In this document: positions 62,308 through 64,000 of the stretch, in pieces
How positions within the stretch are numbered: position 1 is the first letter of the stretch
Layout: every line of letters starts with the position of its first letter
DNA from: CAZXYS01 sp964645005
GTDB lineage: Bacteria; Bacteroidota; Ignavibacteria; Kapaibacteriales; UBA2268
DNA: 64,000 bases
Direction of reading: 5' to 3'
NCBI GenBank assembly: GCA_964645005.1
Contig: CAZXYS010000011.1
Span: forward strand, 1-64,000
Position numbers and translations under genes: made by a program
Notes under the pieces: model-generated
The model's database searches: none
Told to the model about the DNA's origin: nothing
The model's input: the letters and a program-made list of their open reading frames with translations, nothing else

Positions 62308-63183
62308 ATGATCAAAAGTATGACCGGCTTTAGCAAGTCGGAAGCAAAGGAACAGGGCGTAACGGCAGTTGTCGAACTCAAAGCGTTGAACAGCAGGTAT
62401 CTTGATATTAATTGCAGACTGCCGAAGTATCTTTCCCATAAAGAGCTTGATGTACGGGATATTATCAAGCAGTTTCTAATTCGCGGTTCGGTTACTGTGA
62501 ATATTAGTATTGAAGCCGATGAATCGCTAATGCCATTCTTTATTGACGAGAATGCAGCGCAGAATATTTATAAAAAATTGAATAGTCTGAAACATAAGCT
62601 TAAGTTGAAGGAAACTGTGAAGCTGGATCATCTGCTGCAGTTTTCAACTTATTTTCAGCAAATGGAGGAAGAGGAAAATGTAGAGTTGTTCTGGCGCGTA
62701 GCAAAAAAAGCGCTGAACCAGGCGTTGAGAAATGTAGATAACATGCGCAAGAAGGAAGGCGGTCAGCTTGCCCGGGACCTTAACAACCGCATGAATAATA
62801 TCCAGAAGGACGTCGATAAAATCGAAGGGCTCGGCATCGAGCGCGTCCCCGAAGAGCGCGAACGCCTGCGAATGCGTCTGGCACAACTGTTCGAAAGCGA
62901 CGAAATTGACGAGCAGCGCCTGCAAACGGAAATGGTACTGATGGCTGACAAGCTGGACATATCAGAGGAGTGCGTCCGCCTGAATTCGCACATTAAGTTT
63001 TTCTTCGAGACACTGAAATCGAAGGAATCATCCGGCAAGAAGCTGAATTTCCTCTTGCAGGAGATGAACCGCGAAATCAATACCATCGGCTCTAAAGCTA
63101 ACGATGCCAACATCTCGCAGGTAGTCGTCAACGTCAAAGAGGAACTGGAAAAAATCAGGGAGCAGGTGCAGAATATAGAGTAG
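62308..63183 (+). CDS. yicC: YicC-family endoribonuclease
   Basis: 291 residues. YicC start MIKSMTGFSKSEAKEQGVTA, ELKALNSRYLDINCRLPK, and the C-terminal FLLQEMNREINTIGSKANDA with the following coiled coil to the end. Family members are RNases that act in small-RNA decay (E. coli YicC on RyhB). A gmk gene usually follows; here a 550-base gap comes instead. Confidence 0.93.
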   Translation: MIKSMTGFSKSEAKEQGVTAVVELKALNSRYLDINCRLPKYLSHKELDVRDIIKQFLIRGSVTVNISIEADESLMPFFIDENAAQNIYKKLNSLKHKLKLKETVKLDHLLQFSTYFQQMEEEENVELFWRVAKKALNQALRNVDNMRKKEGGQLARDLNNRMNNIQKDVDKIEGLGIERVPEERERLRMRLAQLFESDEIDEQRLQTEMVLMADKLDISEECVRLNSHIKFFFETLKSKESSGKKLNFLLQEMNREINTIGSKANDANISQVVVNVKEELEKIREQVQNIE

Positions 63184-63736
63184 ACTTTTTTACGGAGTTT
63201 TACTTCTTTTTTGAGAAAATCCAGTTGATAGATTGGTATTATTGTTTGAGAGGTTAAAGGGTAAAGTTAATAGTTTTTGTATTAATCCCCGACTATCTCA
63301 TCCAATCCATCAATAATAATATTCATTTTGGGGGTGTCGATATTTGTAATCTTTTTACCGAGTCGTGTGTTGATAAAGTTCGGATCTGACTTAAAAATGC
63401 ACACCTCTGGTCCGTCCGTGTTATCCAAAAACGAACCAAATGATTCTTACGATCAAAATTTAATACTTTGCAAATCAATTAAAACTTAGAGACATGGAAA
63501 TATAATAAATAGAGCCATATCCCAGAGAACTGTCTCAGTCAGTGGTTACGATTAAATCAAACTCACTGTCTGTTTTGAAAAAATGAAAAATGAGGCAAAA
63601 AATCAAACAAAATCTTTAAATTATGTAGAAAAATTCATAAATTGTAATGATTAAGTGTTAAAAACAAAATTTTTATTTCAAACGAAAATATTGAAATAAA
63701 TTAAAAACCAAAAATACATTCTGAAGGAGATACTTC
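63184..63736. other. Long gap before dapA with a small orphan frame
   Basis: 553 bases without a recognised gene. On the minus strand 63282-63446 an open 54-codon stretch without a convincing start reads ESFGSFLDNTDGPEVCIFKS ... KKITNIDTPKMNIIIDGLDE, ending IVGD; it may be the tail of a lost gene. The part up to dapA is AT-rich and ends in a good ribosome site (AAGGAGAT, 63724-63731). Confidence 0.45.
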
Positions 63737-64000
63737 ATGAAAAAGCAAGTTTTTAAGGGCACGGGAACCGCAATTGTGACGCCGTTCATCGAAGACGGTG
63801 CGATAGATTTCGAAGCTTTCAAAGGATTGATCGAGTACCAGATCAAAAACAAGGTCGAAGCTATCATCGTTTGCGGTTCCACCGGCGAAAGTGCCACTCT
63901 CTCAGCGAAAGAGAAGATGTCGATGTTCATCAAGGCGGTGGAATTCGCTGACGGGCGCGTTCCTATCATTGCCGGGACGGGCTCGAATGATACGAAAGCA
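63737..64000 (+). CDS. dapA: 4-hydroxy-tetrahydrodipicolinate synthase (5' part)
   Basis: Only the first 88 codons are in the window; the gene runs off the end. It begins MKKQVFKGTGTAIVTPFIED, with GTAIVTPF and the phosphate- and pyruvate-binding CGSTGESATLSAKEK typical of DapA, followed by VPIIAGTGSN. Condenses pyruvate and aspartate semialdehyde in lysine and diaminopimelate synthesis. Strong Shine-Dalgarno AAGGAGAT. Confidence 0.95.
   Translation, partial: MKKQVFKGTGTAIVTPFIEDGAIDFEAFKGLIEYQIKNKVEAIIVCGSTGESATLSAKEKMSMFIKAVEFADGRVPIIAGTGSNDTKA

Overview
No rRNA, tRNA or CRISPR array was seen. The window reads as a low-GC, Gram-negative chromosome of the Bacteroidota/Ignavibacteriota/Kapaibacteriota (FCB) kind. 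The grounds are several secreted proteins ending in type IX secretion (T9SS) C-terminal sorting domains with the typical 'PNP ... GIY ... R' pattern, outer-membrane barrels and lipoproteins, a B12-dependent ribonucleotide reductase, and genes that often lack a strong Shine-Dalgarno. The phylum is inference; no marker here decides it.

Layout. 0-8 kb: a membrane-embedded spermidine-synthase-like protein with RlpA, a VWA/T9SS surface protein, a YeiH-type transporter and a lipoprotein. 8-16.8 kb: NrdJ, PAP2 phosphatase, a Gdx-like SMR exporter, the heat-shock set DnaJ-GrpE-Hsp20, and Fpg. 16.8-25.6 kb: MsrA, a VOC protein, two adjacent M16-family proteins without the zinc motif, and a tightly coupled operon of a VWA-OmpA lipoprotein, a cohesin-like secreted protein and a predicted outer-membrane protein. 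25.7-34 kb: RsmE, PepT plus an OPT peptide transporter, DUF1015 and SerA. 34-38.5 kb: an AttH-like lipocalin with a LolCDE/MacB-type ABC exporter. 38.5-45.7 kb: the most unusual locus. 45.9-52 kb: porin, RsmD, PilM-like protein, RmlA, RecX-RecA. 52-56.3 kb: DUF1573 protein and a second 'T9SS surface protein plus barrel' pair. 56.4-64 kb: TauE, Fmt, PfkA, NadK, two paralogous response regulators, YicC, and the start of DapA.

The standout locus (38.5-45.7 kb, minus strand) is a tandem family in which a large secreted subtilase carries an N-terminal prodomain-like module. The same module recurs, without a protease, in two small secreted proteins with T9SS tails and in one truncated copy. The arrangement suggests dedicated inhibitor or chaperone proteins expanded beside their protease. 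The protease gene itself is broken near its 3' end: a frameshift and an in-frame stop cut off its sorting domain. The 5' regions of two of the small genes are near-identical, showing recent tandem duplication.

Other structure outside the obvious genes: a degenerate sphingolipid-desaturase-like remnant at about 60.2-60.4 kb, a ~130-bp hairpin-bearing dispersed repeat in three copies, two other intergenic repeat families, and several clear intrinsic terminators, including one with no gene before it. Base composition visibly changes along the window: about 28-38 kb is GC-richer and about 41.6-46 kb is very AT-rich.
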